Assembly: GCF_900187115.1 (NCBI RefSeq) | Contig: NZ_LT906455.1 | Location: forward strand, 434,001-498,000 | DNA from: Aliarcobacter butzleri | Lineage (GTDB): Bacteria; Campylobacterota; Campylobacteria; Campylobacterales; Arcobacteraceae | Direction: 5' to 3' | DNA length: 64,000 nucleotides | Shown here: positions 46,418 through 55,851 of the stretch, piece by piece | Numbering within the stretch: the stretch's first letter is position 1 | Layout of the letters: each line of letters begins with the position of its first letter | Program-made: the position numbers and the translations under genes | The notes under the pieces: model-generated | The model's database searches: none | Told to the model about the DNA's origin: nothing | Seen by the model: only the letters and a program-made list of their open reading frames with translations

Positions 46418-47131
46418 TTATAAAATTTTGAAAGCTTCTTCTAAATCTAAAGTTCCTTCATAAAATGCTTTACCTACAATAACACCAGAAATATTTCCAT
46501 TTGCTTTACAATTTATGATGTCTTGAATATCTTTTACTCCACCACTAGCAATTGTGTCAACACTACTTGCAAGAGCAATAGACTCCGTAAATTCAACATT
46601 TACTCCACAAAGCATTCCATCTTTACTAATATCTGTACAAATAATCGCTTGAACACCTGCATTTGCAAACTCACGTGCAAGATCAGTTGCTTTCATAGTT
46701 GAAACTTCTGCCCAACCTTCAACTGCAACCATTCCATTCATCGCATCAATTCCAACAGCAATTGGATATTTTGAAGCCATTTTTTTTACAAAAATTGGAT
46801 CTTTTACTGCAATTGAACCAAGAATCAGTCTATCAACACCAAGTTCAAGGTACATTTTGATAGTTTCTTCATCTCTTATTCCACCACCAAGTTCAATTTT
46901 TAAATTGCAATTTTCTCTAATTTTTTTGATTTGCTCTAAGTTTGCAGGTTTTCCAGCAAATGCTCCATTTAAATCAACAATATGAACCCATTTTGAACCT
47001 AATTCTTCAAATCTAAGTGCCACTTGCCAAGGCTCATCAGAATAGATTTTTGCGCTATCCATTAAACCTTTACTTAGTCTTACTGCTTTTCCATCTTTTA
47101 AATCAATCGCTGGTAATATATCCATTAACAA
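46418..47131 (-). CDS. hisA: Phosphoribosylformimino-AICAR phosphate isomerase
   Basis: Fourth-step enzyme of histidine synthesis, a half-barrel-repeat TIM barrel of 237 residues. Marks are [18 protein letters not shown] at the start with the catalytic aspartate, [22 protein letters not shown] with the second catalytic aspartate, and IASGGVKD near the end. It is the last gene of a group with a TIGR01777 epimerase and hisH; hisF is not in this window. Confidence 0.95.
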   Translation of the reverse strand: MLMDILPAIDLKDGKAVRLSKGLMDSAKIYSDEPWQVALRFEELGSKWVHIVDLNGAFAGKPANLEQIKKIRENCNLKIELGGGIRDEETIKMYLELGVDRLILGSIAVKDPIFVKKMASKYPIAVGIDAMNGMVAVEGWAEVSTMKATDLAREFANAGVQAIICTDISKDGMLCGVNVEFTESIALASSVDTIASGGVKDIQDIINCKANGNISGVIVGKAFYEGTLDLEEAFKIL

Positions 47132-47136
47132 AATCC

Positions 47137-47988
47137 TTAACTACATAAATTTTCTATTGTTTCTTCTATTGTTTTAAATTTGAATTCAAATCCTAAATCC
47201 AATAATTTTTTTGGAATTGCACTTTGTCCATCTGTTAAAACACGTGCTCCTTCACTAAAAATAAGTTTTAAAACAAACTCTGGTACTGGAAGTATAGTAG
47301 GTCTTTTTAGTGTTTTTCCTAAAGCAAGAGTTAGACCTTTATTTGTTGTTGGTGTTGGTGCTGTTAGGTTAAATACTCCATGATAATCGTTTTCTATAAC
47401 GAATTTGTAAGCATTTAATAAATCATTTATATGAATAAAAGAAAAAGCTTGTTTTCCACTTCCTATTGTTCCACCAAGACCAAATTTAAATGGAGTAATC
47501 ATTTTTTGTAATGCTCCACCATCTTTTCCCATAACAATCCCAAATCTAAAAATAGCAACTTTTGTTGCCTCACTTTTTGCTTTTAAAGCTCCTTTTTCCC
47601 AATCTTGACAAAGATTTGATAAAAAATCATTTGAAAAAGAGCCATTTTCATCATAAATTGATTTATTATCATAGATTCCAACAGCAGAAGTTGAAATAAG
47701 TAATTTTGGTTTGTTTGAAATACTACTTATTGCATTTACTATTTTTGAAGTTGTATCAATTCGGCTAGAATAAAGAAGTTTTTTATAAGTTTCACTCCAT
47801 CTATTTATGATATTTGCACCTGCAAGATTTATCACAATATCAGTAGAATTTAGTACTTCTTCTAATTTACTTTTATTGTTTAAAATATCTCTTGATAAAG
47901 GTACGATTTTATACCCAAAGCTTGAGAAAAAGTTTGTTAAACTTGTTCCTACAAATCCATTAGCACCACTAATTGCAATAGTTTTCAT
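47137..47988 (-). CDS. TIGR01777-family NAD(P)-binding epimerase-like protein
   Basis: Short-chain-dehydrogenase-type protein of 283 residues, YfcH/SulA-like. It begins [14 protein letters not shown] (nucleotide-binding glycines), contains [15 protein letters not shown] and [11 protein letters not shown] with the catalytic tyrosine, and ends with the DUF1731-like segment [20 protein letters not shown]. The substrate is unknown. It is placed between hisA and hisH with short gaps but has no known part in histidine synthesis. Confidence 0.9.
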   Translation of the reverse strand: MKTIAISGANGFVGTSLTNFFSSFGYKIVPLSRDILNNKSKLEEVLNSTDIVINLAGANIINRWSETYKKLLYSSRIDTTSKIVNAISSISNKPKLLISTSAVGIYDNKSIYDENGSFSNDFLSNLCQDWEKGALKAKSEATKVAIFRFGIVMGKDGGALQKMITPFKFGLGGTIGSGKQAFSFIHINDLLNAYKFVIENDYHGVFNLTAPTPTTNKGLTLALGKTLKRPTILPVPEFVLKLIFSEGARVLTDGQSAIPKKLLDLGFEFKFKTIEETIENLCS

Positions 47989-48008
47989 ACAAAATCCTTT
48001 TTTTTAAA

Positions 48009-48617
48009 TTAATTAAGGCTCATAAAATTCTTCAAAATTTTCAATCCATTATCGTGAGATTTTTCAGGATGTGGTTGAAAACCATAAATGTTATCTTTGT
48101 TTACTGCACTTGCAAATTCATATCCATAAGTTGTTTTACCAATTATATTTTTTTCGTTCGTTACGGCGTGATAAGAGTGAACAAAATATAAATATGGATT
48201 ATGAAGTCCTTCAAATAAAAGGTGTTCTTTATTTACAATTGTATTCCAACCCATGTGTGGGATTTTGAAGTCTTCATTCATTTTTGATTTATCAAATTTT
48301 ACTACAACTCCATCAATTAAACCCAAACCATCTGTATGACCAAATTCTTGTGAACTTTCAAATAAAAGTTGCATTCCAAGACAAATTCCAATCATTGGTT
48401 TTCCACTTTTTGCAAATTCTAAAATAGCTTCGTTCATACCTGTTTTGATTAGATGTTCCATTGCATCTTTATATGCTCCAACACCAGGTAAAATAACTCG
48501 ATTAAAATTTTTTAAATCTTCAGGTTTTTTAACAATAGTTGCCTTTGCATCAAGTAAATGACAGGCATTGTAAACACTTGCCAAATTTCCCATATTATAA
48601 TCTATTATTCCAATCAC
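48009..48617 (-). CDS. hisH: Imidazole glycerol phosphate synthase glutaminase subunit
   Basis: Class I glutaminase of 202 residues that feeds ammonia to HisF in histidine synthesis. The nucleophile cysteine is in GICLGMQLLFESS, and the His-Glu pair is in GFQPHPEKSHD. GVGAYKDAM and the YNMGN start are family features. It is the first of the his-related minus-strand genes here; comF lies 42 bases further upstream on the same strand. Confidence 0.95.
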   Translation of the reverse strand: MIGIIDYNMGNLASVYNACHLLDAKATIVKKPEDLKNFNRVILPGVGAYKDAMEHLIKTGMNEAILEFAKSGKPMIGICLGMQLLFESSQEFGHTDGLGLIDGVVVKFDKSKMNEDFKIPHMGWNTIVNKEHLLFEGLHNPYLYFVHSYHAVTNEKNIIGKTTYGYEFASAVNKDNIYGFQPHPEKSHDNGLKILKNFMSLN

Positions 48618-48659
48618 TATTTTAGTCCTTTAACTTAGTTCCAATTTCAATAAATTATA

Positions 48660-49232
48660 CTAAAGTTTTGCATCAGCTAGGGTTAAAGAAAATAATATTT
48701 GATTATTTTTTTTCTCCAAAGCTTTTTTTGCTTGAATTATTGTAGTTCCCGTTGTGATTAAGTCATCACATAAAATTACAAATTTATCTGAGAGGTTATT
48801 TATTTGAAATTTTCTTGAGTTTTTTTGTCTAAATTCCAAATTTTTTCCTGCATATTTAACTATATTTGTAGCTTTTAATGAGTTGTATTTTGGTTTGATT
48901 ATTTTTGATTTTAGATGTTTTGCCAAGATTGCGCAGTGCGAAAAATCATGTCTTGTATGGTCATCAATAGGAATGGCTAAAACTTCAGAAGGAAAATCAA
49001 AATTTAATGCAAATTTAGCAAAAGAGAGTTTTGCCAAAATATTAAAAACTCTATCTCCATAAAAATAGTATTTTGAGTTTATCAAATCTTCAAGTTCGGA
49101 TAAAGAGTAAAAAGAGTAGTTGAAAAATCCATCTTCTATTTCTCTTTTATGAAAAGATGGTACTAAAAGATTTTTTTGACAATCTTTGCAAATAATTTCA
49201 AATGATAGGTTTTTACAAGTTAGGCAAATCAT
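48660..49232 (-). CDS. ComF-family phosphoribosyltransferase-like protein
   Basis: Protein of 190 residues from the ATG at 49232. It starts with a zinc-ribbon pair (MICLTCKNLSFEIICKDC) and ends with a phosphoribosyltransferase-like fold with the PRPP loop FVILCDDLITTGTT, as in ComF/GntX proteins linked to DNA uptake. An upstream ATG at 49322 would add 30 hydrophobic residues unlike the family, so the inner start is preferred although no clear ribosome-binding site precedes it. Confidence 0.85.
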   Translation of the reverse strand: MICLTCKNLSFEIICKDCQKNLLVPSFHKREIEDGFFNYSFYSLSELEDLINSKYYFYGDRVFNILAKLSFAKFALNFDFPSEVLAIPIDDHTRHDFSHCAILAKHLKSKIIKPKYNSLKATNIVKYAGKNLEFRQKNSRKFQINNLSDKFVILCDDLITTGTTIIQAKKALEKKNNQILFSLTLADAKL

Positions 49233-49260
49233 GAGATAAATAGTATCATATATTATGTAT

Positions 49261-49329
49261 CTTTTCTTTTTAGTAAAGAAAAGAAACAAAAGAAAAGCGT
49301 TCGCTATTTTTAAAATGCTCACATTTTAA
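49261..49329. repeat. Left inverted-repeat-rich segment beside the zinc-ribbon orphan
   Basis: CTTTTCTTT and AAAGAAAAG (49261-49282) form one inverted repeat; TTAAAATG (49310-49317) and CATTTTAA (49322-49329) form another around CTCA. On the minus strand it reads GTGAGCATTTTAA, close to GTGAGCATTTAAA at 49881-49893 on the plus strand. Confidence 0.5.
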
Positions 49330-49381
49330 GAGCGTAGTTCAGATTTTGATATAATGATTGAAATTATTTAGAAGGAAACTT

Positions 49382-49789
49382 ATGGATTTAACAATAATTG
49401 GAACAGCATTTTCTCATTTAAAAACATCAATGGATATTGCAAAACTTATTAGCGATAGTGCTAGTTCTTTAGGTGAAGCAGAAACGAAATTGAAATTGGC
49501 AGAATTAATTAGTTCTTTGGCAGATTTAAAAATGGAACTTGCAGATATTAAAGTGGATTTAATTGATAAAGATGAAGCAATTAGAGAATTAAATGAAAGA
49601 TTAAAAGAAAAAGAATCTTTATCTTTTGATGGTAAGTTTTATTTAAAAGAAGGTGATAATATTCCATTTTGTCCAATTTGTTGGGAATCAAGTAAAAAAT
49701 CAATTCATTTAATATTAAGAAATCATTATGGATATGGAAAATATCAAGAATGTGAAGTGTGTAAGACAAAATATTATATAGAAGAATAG
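49382..49789 (+). CDS. Orphan coiled-coil/zinc-ribbon protein
   Basis: Protein of 135 residues, not recognised. Residues about 15-80 are an uninterrupted alanine/leucine/glutamate-rich helix likely to form a coiled coil, followed by a zinc ribbon with Cys97, Cys100 (CPIC) and Cys124, Cys127 (CEVC). The ATG at 49382 has AAGGA upstream and is preferred to an earlier in-frame ATG at 49358. It is the only plus-strand gene in a long minus-strand stretch, and related inverted sequences flank it. Such layouts occur in phage and accessory proteins, but no function can be assigned. Confidence 0.65.
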   Translation: MDLTIIGTAFSHLKTSMDIAKLISDSASSLGEAETKLKLAELISSLADLKMELADIKVDLIDKDEAIRELNERLKEKESLSFDGKFYLKEGDNIPFCPICWESSKKSIHLILRNHYGYGKYQECEVCKTKYYIEE

Positions 49790-49852
49790 ATATAATAGAT
49801 AAATTTTTAAAATAGAGTTTTAGATTTTGAGTGAAGTTCAAGAAAAAGAGAG

Positions 49853-49895
49853 AATTTAAAGCGCAACGTACTAAAAGTACGTGAGCATTTAAATT
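49853..49895. repeat. Right inverted-repeat element beside the zinc-ribbon orphan
   Basis: ACGTACT (49866-49872) and AGTACGT (49876-49882) form a hairpin with AAA loop, nested in AATTTAAA (49853-49860) and TTTAAATT (49888-49895). It contains GTGAGCATTT, shared in inverse orientation with the segment left of the orphan gene. Confidence 0.6.
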
Positions 49896-49930
49896 ATTAA
49901 TTTGACAAAGAAATTTGCCAAAAGATGAAA

Positions 49931-51718
49931 TTATATTTTTAAAACTGCCATAAATGCTTCTTGAGGTACATTAACTTTTCCAATGGCTTTCATTCTTTTT
50001 TTACCAGCTTTTTGTTTTTCAAGAAGTTTTCTTTTTCTTGTAATATCTCCACCATAACATTTTGCAGTTACGTTTTTCCCCATAGATTTTACAGTTTCTC
50101 TTGCAATAATCGTACTTCCAATACTTGCTTGTATTGCAACTTCAAAAAGTTGTCTAGGAATAAGTTCTTTTAGTGCTTTTACAAACTCTCTTCCTTTTGA
50201 AACAGCTTTATCTTCAGGAACTATTATTGATAAAGCATCAACAACATCTCCTGCAACTCTAACATCAAGTTTTTTTAAGTTTCCTGGTCTAAATCCAACT
50301 GGCTCATAATCAAATGAAGCATAACCTTTTGTAGTTGATTTTAGTTTATCATAAAAATCCATTACGATTTCATTCATTGGTAAATCATATTCTAGTAATA
50401 CTCTTTTTCCAATATAATCCATTTTTATTTGGATTCCTCTTTTATCATTTAGAAGTTTGATAACATTTCCTAAAAACTCATCAGGAACTAAAATAGTAGC
50501 TTTTACATAAGGCTCAAATATTGTTTTTATATAATTTGGCTCAGGTAATTCACTAGGATTTTGAATCTCTATTGTTTCACCATTGCTTTTTTCAACTTGG
50601 TAAATAACAGTTGGTGCAGTTGCTATCAAGTCTAAATCAAACTCTCTTTCTAATCTTTCTTTGATAACTTCCATATGAAGCATACCTAAGAATCCTGTTC
50701 TAAAACCACTTCCAAGTGCCGCTGAACTTTCAGGTTCAAAAGAGATAGAAGAGTCATTTAATTTTAATTTATTTAAAGCTTCTCTTAAATCTTCAAATTT
50801 ATCAGTTTCTATTGGATAAATTCCTGCAAATACAAAAGGTTTAGCTGGTTCAAATCCATCAATTGGCTCTTGTGTTGGTGTTTTTGCATCAGTCATCGTA
50901 TCACCAACTGCTATTCCATCAAGAGTTTTAAGACCAAGTACAACAATACCTATTTCACCAGTTTTTATCTCATTTGCATCTTGTCTTCTTATTGGGTGTG
51001 GATACATCAAACTTAATACTTGATGTTCAACTTTTGTATTCATAAGTTTTATTTTTTGACCTTTTTTGATACTTCCATCGTAAACTCTTACAAGTGCTAA
51101 AGCTCCAAGATAGTTATCAAACCAAGAGTCATAAATAAGTGCTTTTGTTGGAGCATCTTCATCTCCTGTTGGTGCTGGAACTCTATCAACTATTGAATCA
51201 ATCAAGTCTTTTACTCCAAGACCAGTTTTTGCAGAAATTAAATTGTGTAAAGTACAATCAAGTCCAATAGCTTCTTCAACTTCTTCTAAAACTCTTATAG
51301 GATCAGCACTTGGTAAATCTATTTTATTAACTACTGGAAGTAACTCTAAATCATTATCCATAGCAATATAAACATTTGCAATAGTTTGTGCTTCAACACC
51401 TTGCGTTGAATCAACTATAAGTAAAGCACCTTCTGATGAAGCTAAAGAACGACTAACTTCATATGAAAAATCAACGTGACCTGGAGTGTCAATTAAGTTT
51501 AAAACATATTTTTGACCATCTTTTATATAATCAAGTCTAACACTTTGAGCTTTTATTGTGATACCTCTTTCTTTTTCGATATCCATTGTATCCATAACTT
51601 GTGAAGTCATTTCTCTATCAGCAATCGCTCCACACTCTTGAATGATTCTATCAGCTAGTGTTGATTTACCATGGTCAATATGTGCAATAATACTAAAATT
51701 TCTAATATTTTTTTGCAA
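49931..51718 (-). CDS. lepA: Elongation factor 4 (LepA)
   Basis: Ribosome-associated GTPase of 595 residues, standard LepA length. G1 is [10 protein letters not shown]2 has RGITIKAQ, G3 is DTPGHVDF, G4 is [13 protein letters not shown]-like domains follow, and the LepA-specific C-terminal domain ends with [16 protein letters not shown], lysine-rich before it ([18 protein letters not shown]). It is transcribed away from the copper operon. Confidence 0.97.
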   Translation of the reverse strand: MQKNIRNFSIIAHIDHGKSTLADRIIQECGAIADREMTSQVMDTMDIEKERGITIKAQSVRLDYIKDGQKYVLNLIDTPGHVDFSYEVSRSLASSEGALLIVDSTQGVEAQTIANVYIAMDNDLELLPVVNKIDLPSADPIRVLEEVEEAIGLDCTLHNLISAKTGLGVKDLIDSIVDRVPAPTGDEDAPTKALIYDSWFDNYLGALALVRVYDGSIKKGQKIKLMNTKVEHQVLSLMYPHPIRRQDANEIKTGEIGIVVLGLKTLDGIAVGDTMTDAKTPTQEPIDGFEPAKPFVFAGIYPIETDKFEDLREALNKLKLNDSSISFEPESSAALGSGFRTGFLGMLHMEVIKERLEREFDLDLIATAPTVIYQVEKSNGETIEIQNPSELPEPNYIKTIFEPYVKATILVPDEFLGNVIKLLNDKRGIQIKMDYIGKRVLLEYDLPMNEIVMDFYDKLKSTTKGYASFDYEPVGFRPGNLKKLDVRVAGDVVDALSIIVPEDKAVSKGREFVKALKELIPRQLFEVAIQASIGSTIIARETVKSMGKNVTAKCYGGDITRKRKLLEKQKAGKKRMKAIGKVNVPQEAFMAVLKI

Positions 51719-51811
51719 GTTTTTTCCTATTAATTGTTTCTTGTTTTCTTAAAATTTAGCGATTATATCTAATTTATAGTAAGTTTTTTGTTAAAAAAAT
51801 TTATTGTTATA

Positions 51812-51840
51812 TTGACATTTTAACTAAAGTGATTTACAAT
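51812..51840 (+). promoter_or_regulatory. Sigma-70 promoter of csoR-copA
   Basis: TTGACA (51812-51817) and TACAAT (51835-51840), exactly 17 bases apart. Transcription would begin near 51847, inside the operator that follows. Confidence 0.8.
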
Positions 51841-51843
51841 TCC

Positions 51844-51874
51844 ATATACCCTGCCCACTAGGGGTAGGGTATAT
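51844..51874. promoter_or_regulatory. CsoR-type metal operator
   Basis: ATATACCCT, then CCC after one mismatch, mirrored by GGG and AGGGTATAT. GC-rich arms in AT-rich flanks are typical of CsoR/RcnR sites. It covers the predicted transcription start, so bound repressor would block initiation. Confidence 0.8.
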
Positions 51875-51892
51875 GTAACTTAGGAGTTAAAA

Positions 51893-52159
51893 GTGAATGA
51901 AGAAAAACAAAAAGCTGTTCAGGCTCTTAAAACAGCAAAAGGACAAATAGAAGGTATTATAAAGATGCTTGAAGATGGAAGATATTGTATTGATGTATCA
52001 AATCAAATTTTTGCAGTTTCTTCTTTGGTAAAAAAAGCAAATTTATTAATATTGAAACAACATATGAATCATTGTGTTTTAGAAGCAGTAAATAGTGGTG
52101 ATGCTAATAATAAAATTGATGAAATCACCCAAGTATTATCAAAAATTCTTGATAAATAA
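51893..52159 (+). CDS. csoR: CsoR-family copper-sensing repressor
   Basis: Metal-responsive repressor of 88 residues (DUF156 family). Cys32, His57 and Cys61 (YCIDV, KQHMNHC) match the Cu(I)-binding triad of CsoR. It begins with GTG at 51893 after TTAGGAG. With the operator overlapping the promoter and copA 11 bases downstream, it most likely releases DNA when Cu(I) binds and lets the efflux ATPase be made. RcnR-type nickel sensing is less likely because the extra N-terminal histidine is absent and the partner is a copper pump. Confidence 0.92.
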   Translation: MNEEKQKAVQALKTAKGQIEGIIKMLEDGRYCIDVSNQIFAVSSLVKKANLLILKQHMNHCVLEAVNSGDANNKIDEITQVLSKILDK

Positions 52160-52170
52160 TAAGGATATTT

Positions 52171-54690
52171 ATGAAATCACAAAAATTTGACATAAAGGGT
52201 ATGACTTGCTCTGCTTGTTCTACTGCTGTTGATAGAAATGTAAAAAAATTAGAAGGAATAAATGAAGTTAATGTCAACTTACTAAATAATAGTATGATTG
52301 TAAAATATGATGAAAATATACTTAATAATGAAACAATTATCAAAAAAGTTCAAGATGCAGGTTATGAAGCATTTTTAGTTGAAAATGGTAAAAAAACTCA
52401 AAAAAATTCAACAGAAGATAATCTTGGTAAAATAGAAACTAATGAATTGAAAAATAGATTAATTATATCTTTTATTTTTGCGATACCATTATTTTATATA
52501 TCAATGGGACATATGTTAAATTGGTATCTTCCTCATTTATTTCATGGATATTCAAATGCTATAATTTTTGCTTTTACTCAATTTTTATTAGCTTTACCAA
52601 TAGTTTTTATAAACATCAAATATTATAAAGTAGGATTTAAAACCTTATATAAAGGTTCTCCTAATATGGACTCTTTGATAGCTATTGGAACAAGTGCAGC
52701 TATGATTTATGGAGTATTTTCAATCTATAAAATAGGTTATGGTTTAGGAAATAATGATATAGATATGGTGATACAATATTCTCATGATTTATATTTTGAA
52801 TCAGCAGCTATTGTTTTAACTTTAATAACACTTGGAAAGTTTTTAGAAGCAAGAGCAAAAGAAAATACTAGCGAAGCTATAAACAAACTTATAAATTTAA
52901 CTCCAAAAACAGCTTTAGTTTTAAGAAATAATCAAGAGATTGAAATTCCTGTTGATGAACTTGTTTTAAAAGATATAGTTATTGTAAAACCTGGAAATAT
53001 CGTTCCAACAGATGGTGTTATTATCTTTGGAAATAGTTCTATTGATGAGTCAATGTTAACAGGTGAGAGTTTGCCAGTCTCTAAAAAAGTTGGAGATAAA
53101 GTAATAGGTGCAAGTATAAATAAATCTGGTTCTTTCAAATTTGAAGTTACAAAACTGGGAGAAGATACAGTTTTATCACAAATTATAAAATTGATTGAAG
53201 AAGCAAGTTCTTCAAAAGCTCCTATTTCAAAACTTGCAGATAGAATAAGTGCTATTTTTGTACCAACAGTTATAGTTATATCAATACTTGCAACTGTTAC
53301 ATGGTTGTTTTTAGGATATTCATTTGAATTTGCTTTATCTATTGGTATTGCTATTTTAGTTATTTCTTGTCCTTGTGCTTTAGGACTTGCTACACCAACA
53401 GCTATTATGGTTGGAACAGGAAAAGGTGCTCAAAATGGAATATTAATTAAAAGTGCAGAATCTTTAGAGATAGCTCACACTATAAATACAGTTGTTATTG
53501 ACAAAACAGGAACTATAACTGAAGGAAAAACTCAAATAACTGATATTTTTACAAGTGAAAAAATTACTCAAGATAAATTACTTCAATTATGTGCAACAAT
53601 TGAAAAAAACTCAGAACACCCTTTAGCTGATGCAATATTGAAAAAAGCACAAGAAAAAGCAATCGAACTTTTAAACGCAACTGATTTTGAAGCACTTAAT
53701 GGTTTAGGAATAAAAGCAAAAGTTGAAGATAGAGTTTTTTATATTGGAAATAAAAAATTATTAGATAGCAAAAATATCTCTTTAGATTTATTTTATGAAA
53801 AGAGTGAAAAGCTGGCAAATGAAGCTAAAACACCAATATTTATTGCAGATGAGAATGAAGTTTTAGGATTGATTGCTATTTCTGATGTTGTAAAACTAAC
53901 AAGCAAAGATGCTATTTTAGAGTTTGAAAAAATGGGCTTAGAAGTAATAATGCTAACAGGTGACAATTATAAAACAGCAAATGCAATAGCAAAACAAATA
54001 AATATAAATAATGTAATAGCAGAAGTTTTACCTCAAGATAAAGAAAAAGAGATACAAAAACTTCAAAGTTTAGGTAAAAAAGTTGCAATGATTGGTGATG
54101 GAATAAATGATGCACCAGCTTTAGTTCGAGCAGATGTAGGAATCGCAATAGGAGCTGGAACTGATATAGCAATAGAATCTGCAAATATTGTACTTGTAAA
54201 AAGTGATTTATTAGATGCCGTAAAAGCAATACAATTAAGTAATGCAGTTATAAAAAATATAAAACAAAATCTATTTTGGGCATTTTTTTATAATATAATA
54301 GGTATTCCTTTAGCTGCAGGAGTATTTTATACAATATTTGGTTGGAAATTAAGTCCAATGTTTGCAGGTGCAGCTATGAGTTTAAGTAGTGTGACGGTTG
54401 TTTTAAATGCTTTAAGATTAAAGTTATTTGAACCAAGAATTAGTAAAAATTTATTAGAAAAAAACAATATTTCAAAAGGAGATAAAATGGAAAAAATTTT
54501 AAAAGTTGATGGAATGACTTGCGGACATTGTAAAGCAAGAGTTGAAAAAGTGGTTAGTGCAATTGATGGTGTTGATAGTGTTGAAGTTGATTTAGCTTCT
54601 AAAAATGTTACAGTTAAAATGTCAAAAGATATATCAGAACAAACTTTATCTGATGTAATAGTAGATGCTGGATACGAAGTTATCAAATAA
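52171..54690 (+). CDS. copA: Cu(I)-exporting P1B-ATPase with an in-frame C-terminal CopZ domain
   Basis: Copper efflux ATPase of 839 residues in the inner membrane. An N-terminal metal-binding domain has Cys13 and Cys16 (GMTCSAC). The pump core shows the TGES actuator motif, membrane CPC (400-402), phosphorylation Asp444 in DKTGT, and GDGINDAP. After the last helix (near 750) and a linker, a second complete metal-binding domain occupies 773-839, with Cys784 and Cys787 (GMTCGHC). P1B-ATPases often have N-terminal copies, but a C-terminal one is unusual. This one starts with its own ATG behind a strong ribosome-binding site. Confidence 0.93.
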   Translation: MKSQKFDIKGMTCSACSTAVDRNVKKLEGINEVNVNLLNNSMIVKYDENILNNETIIKKVQDAGYEAFLVENGKKTQKNSTEDNLGKIETNELKNRLIISFIFAIPLFYISMGHMLNWYLPHLFHGYSNAIIFAFTQFLLALPIVFINIKYYKVGFKTLYKGSPNMDSLIAIGTSAAMIYGVFSIYKIGYGLGNNDIDMVIQYSHDLYFESAAIVLTLITLGKFLEARAKENTSEAINKLINLTPKTALVLRNNQEIEIPVDELVLKDIVIVKPGNIVPTDGVIIFGNSSIDESMLTGESLPVSKKVGDKVIGASINKSGSFKFEVTKLGEDTVLSQIIKLIEEASSSKAPISKLADRISAIFVPTVIVISILATVTWLFLGYSFEFALSIGIAILVISCPCALGLATPTAIMVGTGKGAQNGILIKSAESLEIAHTINTVVIDKTGTITEGKTQITDIFTSEKITQDKLLQLCATIEKNSEHPLADAILKKAQEKAIELLNATDFEALNGLGIKAKVEDRVFYIGNKKLLDSKNISLDLFYEKSEKLANEAKTPIFIADENEVLGLIAISDVVKLTSKDAILEFEKMGLEVIMLTGDNYKTANAIAKQININNVIAEVLPQDKEKEIQKLQSLGKKVAMIGDGINDAPALVRADVGIAIGAGTDIAIESANIVLVKSDLLDAVKAIQLSNAVIKNIKQNLFWAFFYNIIGIPLAAGVFYTIFGWKLSPMFAGAAMSLSSVTVVLNALRLKLFEPRISKNLLEKNNISKGDKMEKILKVDGMTCGHCKARVEKVVSAIDGVDSVEVDLASKNVTVKMSKDISEQTLSDVIVDAGYEVIK
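54487..54690 (+). CDS. copZ: Internal in-frame copper chaperone start (CopZ-like)
   Basis: AAAAGGAGATAAAATG at 54474-54489 is a near-ideal ribosome-binding site and start codon inside copA and in the same frame. Translation from it would give a free 67-residue CopZ-like protein with GMTCGHC, the normal chaperone size. Whether the stand-alone form, the fusion or both are made cannot be read from sequence. The site resembles a former separate copZ gene whose upstream stop codon in copA was lost. Confidence 0.6.
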   Translation: MEKILKVDGMTCGHCKARVEKVVSAIDGVDSVEVDLASKNVTVKMSKDISEQTLSDVIVDAGYEVIK

Positions 54691-54705
54691 AAATTAGGCA
54701 ATAAA

Positions 54706-54735
54706 AAAGGGTTAGAAAATATTTTCTAACCCTTT
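54706..54735. terminator. Bidirectional terminator between copA and the OmpA-like gene
   Basis: AAAGGGTTAGAAAAT (54706-54720) and ATTTTCTAACCCTTT (54721-54735) form a perfect palindrome between convergent genes, with A-runs before and after it. Confidence 0.85.
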
Positions 54736-54755
54736 AAAAAAGAAAAACAGTTAAA

Positions 54756-55772
54756 TTATTTAACCATTACAGCTTCAACTCTTCTGTTTTCAGCTCTACC
54801 TTCAACTGTATCATTAGAAGCGATTGGTCTAGACTCACCATATCCAACAGCTTTAATTCTATCTTTTTCAACACCAGCTGCAACTAAAGCATTAACAGCA
54901 GATGTAGCTCTTCTTTCTGATAATTTTTGATTATAAGCATCTGTTCCAACTGAATCTGTATGAGCTTCAATGTTTGCTTTTAATTTTGGATCAGCTTTCA
55001 TAACTTTTGCAAATTCATTAATTCTTGAATTGTAAGAGTCTTTAATTACTGATTTATCAGTATCGAAGTTGATATTTAAGTTAACTAAAGTCATACAACC
55101 AATATTGTCAACTTTTGCACCTTTCATTGTATTTGGGCATTCATCTAAATTATCAATAACACCATCACCATCAGAATCTTTTGGAGCAGCAACTGGAGTA
55201 GCAACTGGAGCTGGTTTTTCAGCAACTGGAGCTGGTTTTGAAACTTCTCCAAATGGAACTGATAATCCTACTGTGTATAATAATGTATTATCTCCATGAT
55301 CAACTTCAATTAAATGTCTAACATCGAATTTTAAAGCTAGTCTTTCAGCTAAATTATATTTTACTCCTACACCGTAGTTACCAAATAAACCATTTTTATT
55401 GTCTTCAAATTCATTATCAAAGAACTCAACTCCAGCTCCAACTAATGTATATAAAGATAAATCAGAAGTTAAATCATAGTCTTTTACTAAGTTAGCAAAT
55501 ACTCTTGTTACTCCTGTATCTCTATTACTAAAGTTTCCTTTTCCATCAACGTCTTCAAGAGTTCTTAAAAACCCTAATTCTACTTGATCGATAAATGAAT
55601 CAAATTGATTAAATCCAAAAGATAAACCAGCGTTAGCATAGTTTTTCTCTAAACCTGTATTTCCTTCAGTTAAAACTCCACCGATTAATGGAGTAATTTC
55701 ATATTTGTAATCACTATTTGCAGCTAATGCTAAAGAAGCACAAGCAATTGTTGATAATAATACTTTTTTCAT
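54756..55772 (-). CDS. OmpA-family outer-membrane protein
   Basis: Major surface protein of 338 residues. Signal peptide (cleavage near 18, SLALA), an N-terminal eight-strand barrel (about 20-175), an alanine/proline linker (about 180-195), a thrombospondin-3-like calcium motif (DSDGDGVIDNLDECPNT) and the OmpA peptidoglycan-binding domain (about 225-335) with NIEAHTDSVGTDAYNQKLSERRA. It is like OprF and Campylobacter CadF in layout; a role in adhesion is possible but not shown. Confidence 0.93.
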   Translation of the reverse strand: MKKVLLSTIACASLALAANSDYKYEITPLIGGVLTEGNTGLEKNYANAGLSFGFNQFDSFIDQVELGFLRTLEDVDGKGNFSNRDTGVTRVFANLVKDYDLTSDLSLYTLVGAGVEFFDNEFEDNKNGLFGNYGVGVKYNLAERLALKFDVRHLIEVDHGDNTLLYTVGLSVPFGEVSKPAPVAEKPAPVATPVAAPKDSDGDGVIDNLDECPNTMKGAKVDNIGCMTLVNLNINFDTDKSVIKDSYNSRINEFAKVMKADPKLKANIEAHTDSVGTDAYNQKLSERRATSAVNALVAAGVEKDRIKAVGYGESRPIASNDTVEGRAENRRVEAVMVK

Positions 55773-55851
55773 AAACTTTCCTTTCTTTAAAAAATTTTAT
55801 TTCTAATAATAATTTTATGATAATTTTTATTAGAAGAATATTAACGAATAG

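Noticed and set aside
49261-49895. Insertion sequence or transposon
   Set aside because: No transposase or target-site duplication was seen; the flanks share only a short motif, so it is reported as a repeat observation.
53912-54229. Minus-strand ORF inside copA
   Set aside because: It is antisense to the P-domain of the ATPase and has the same leucine-rich shadow composition.
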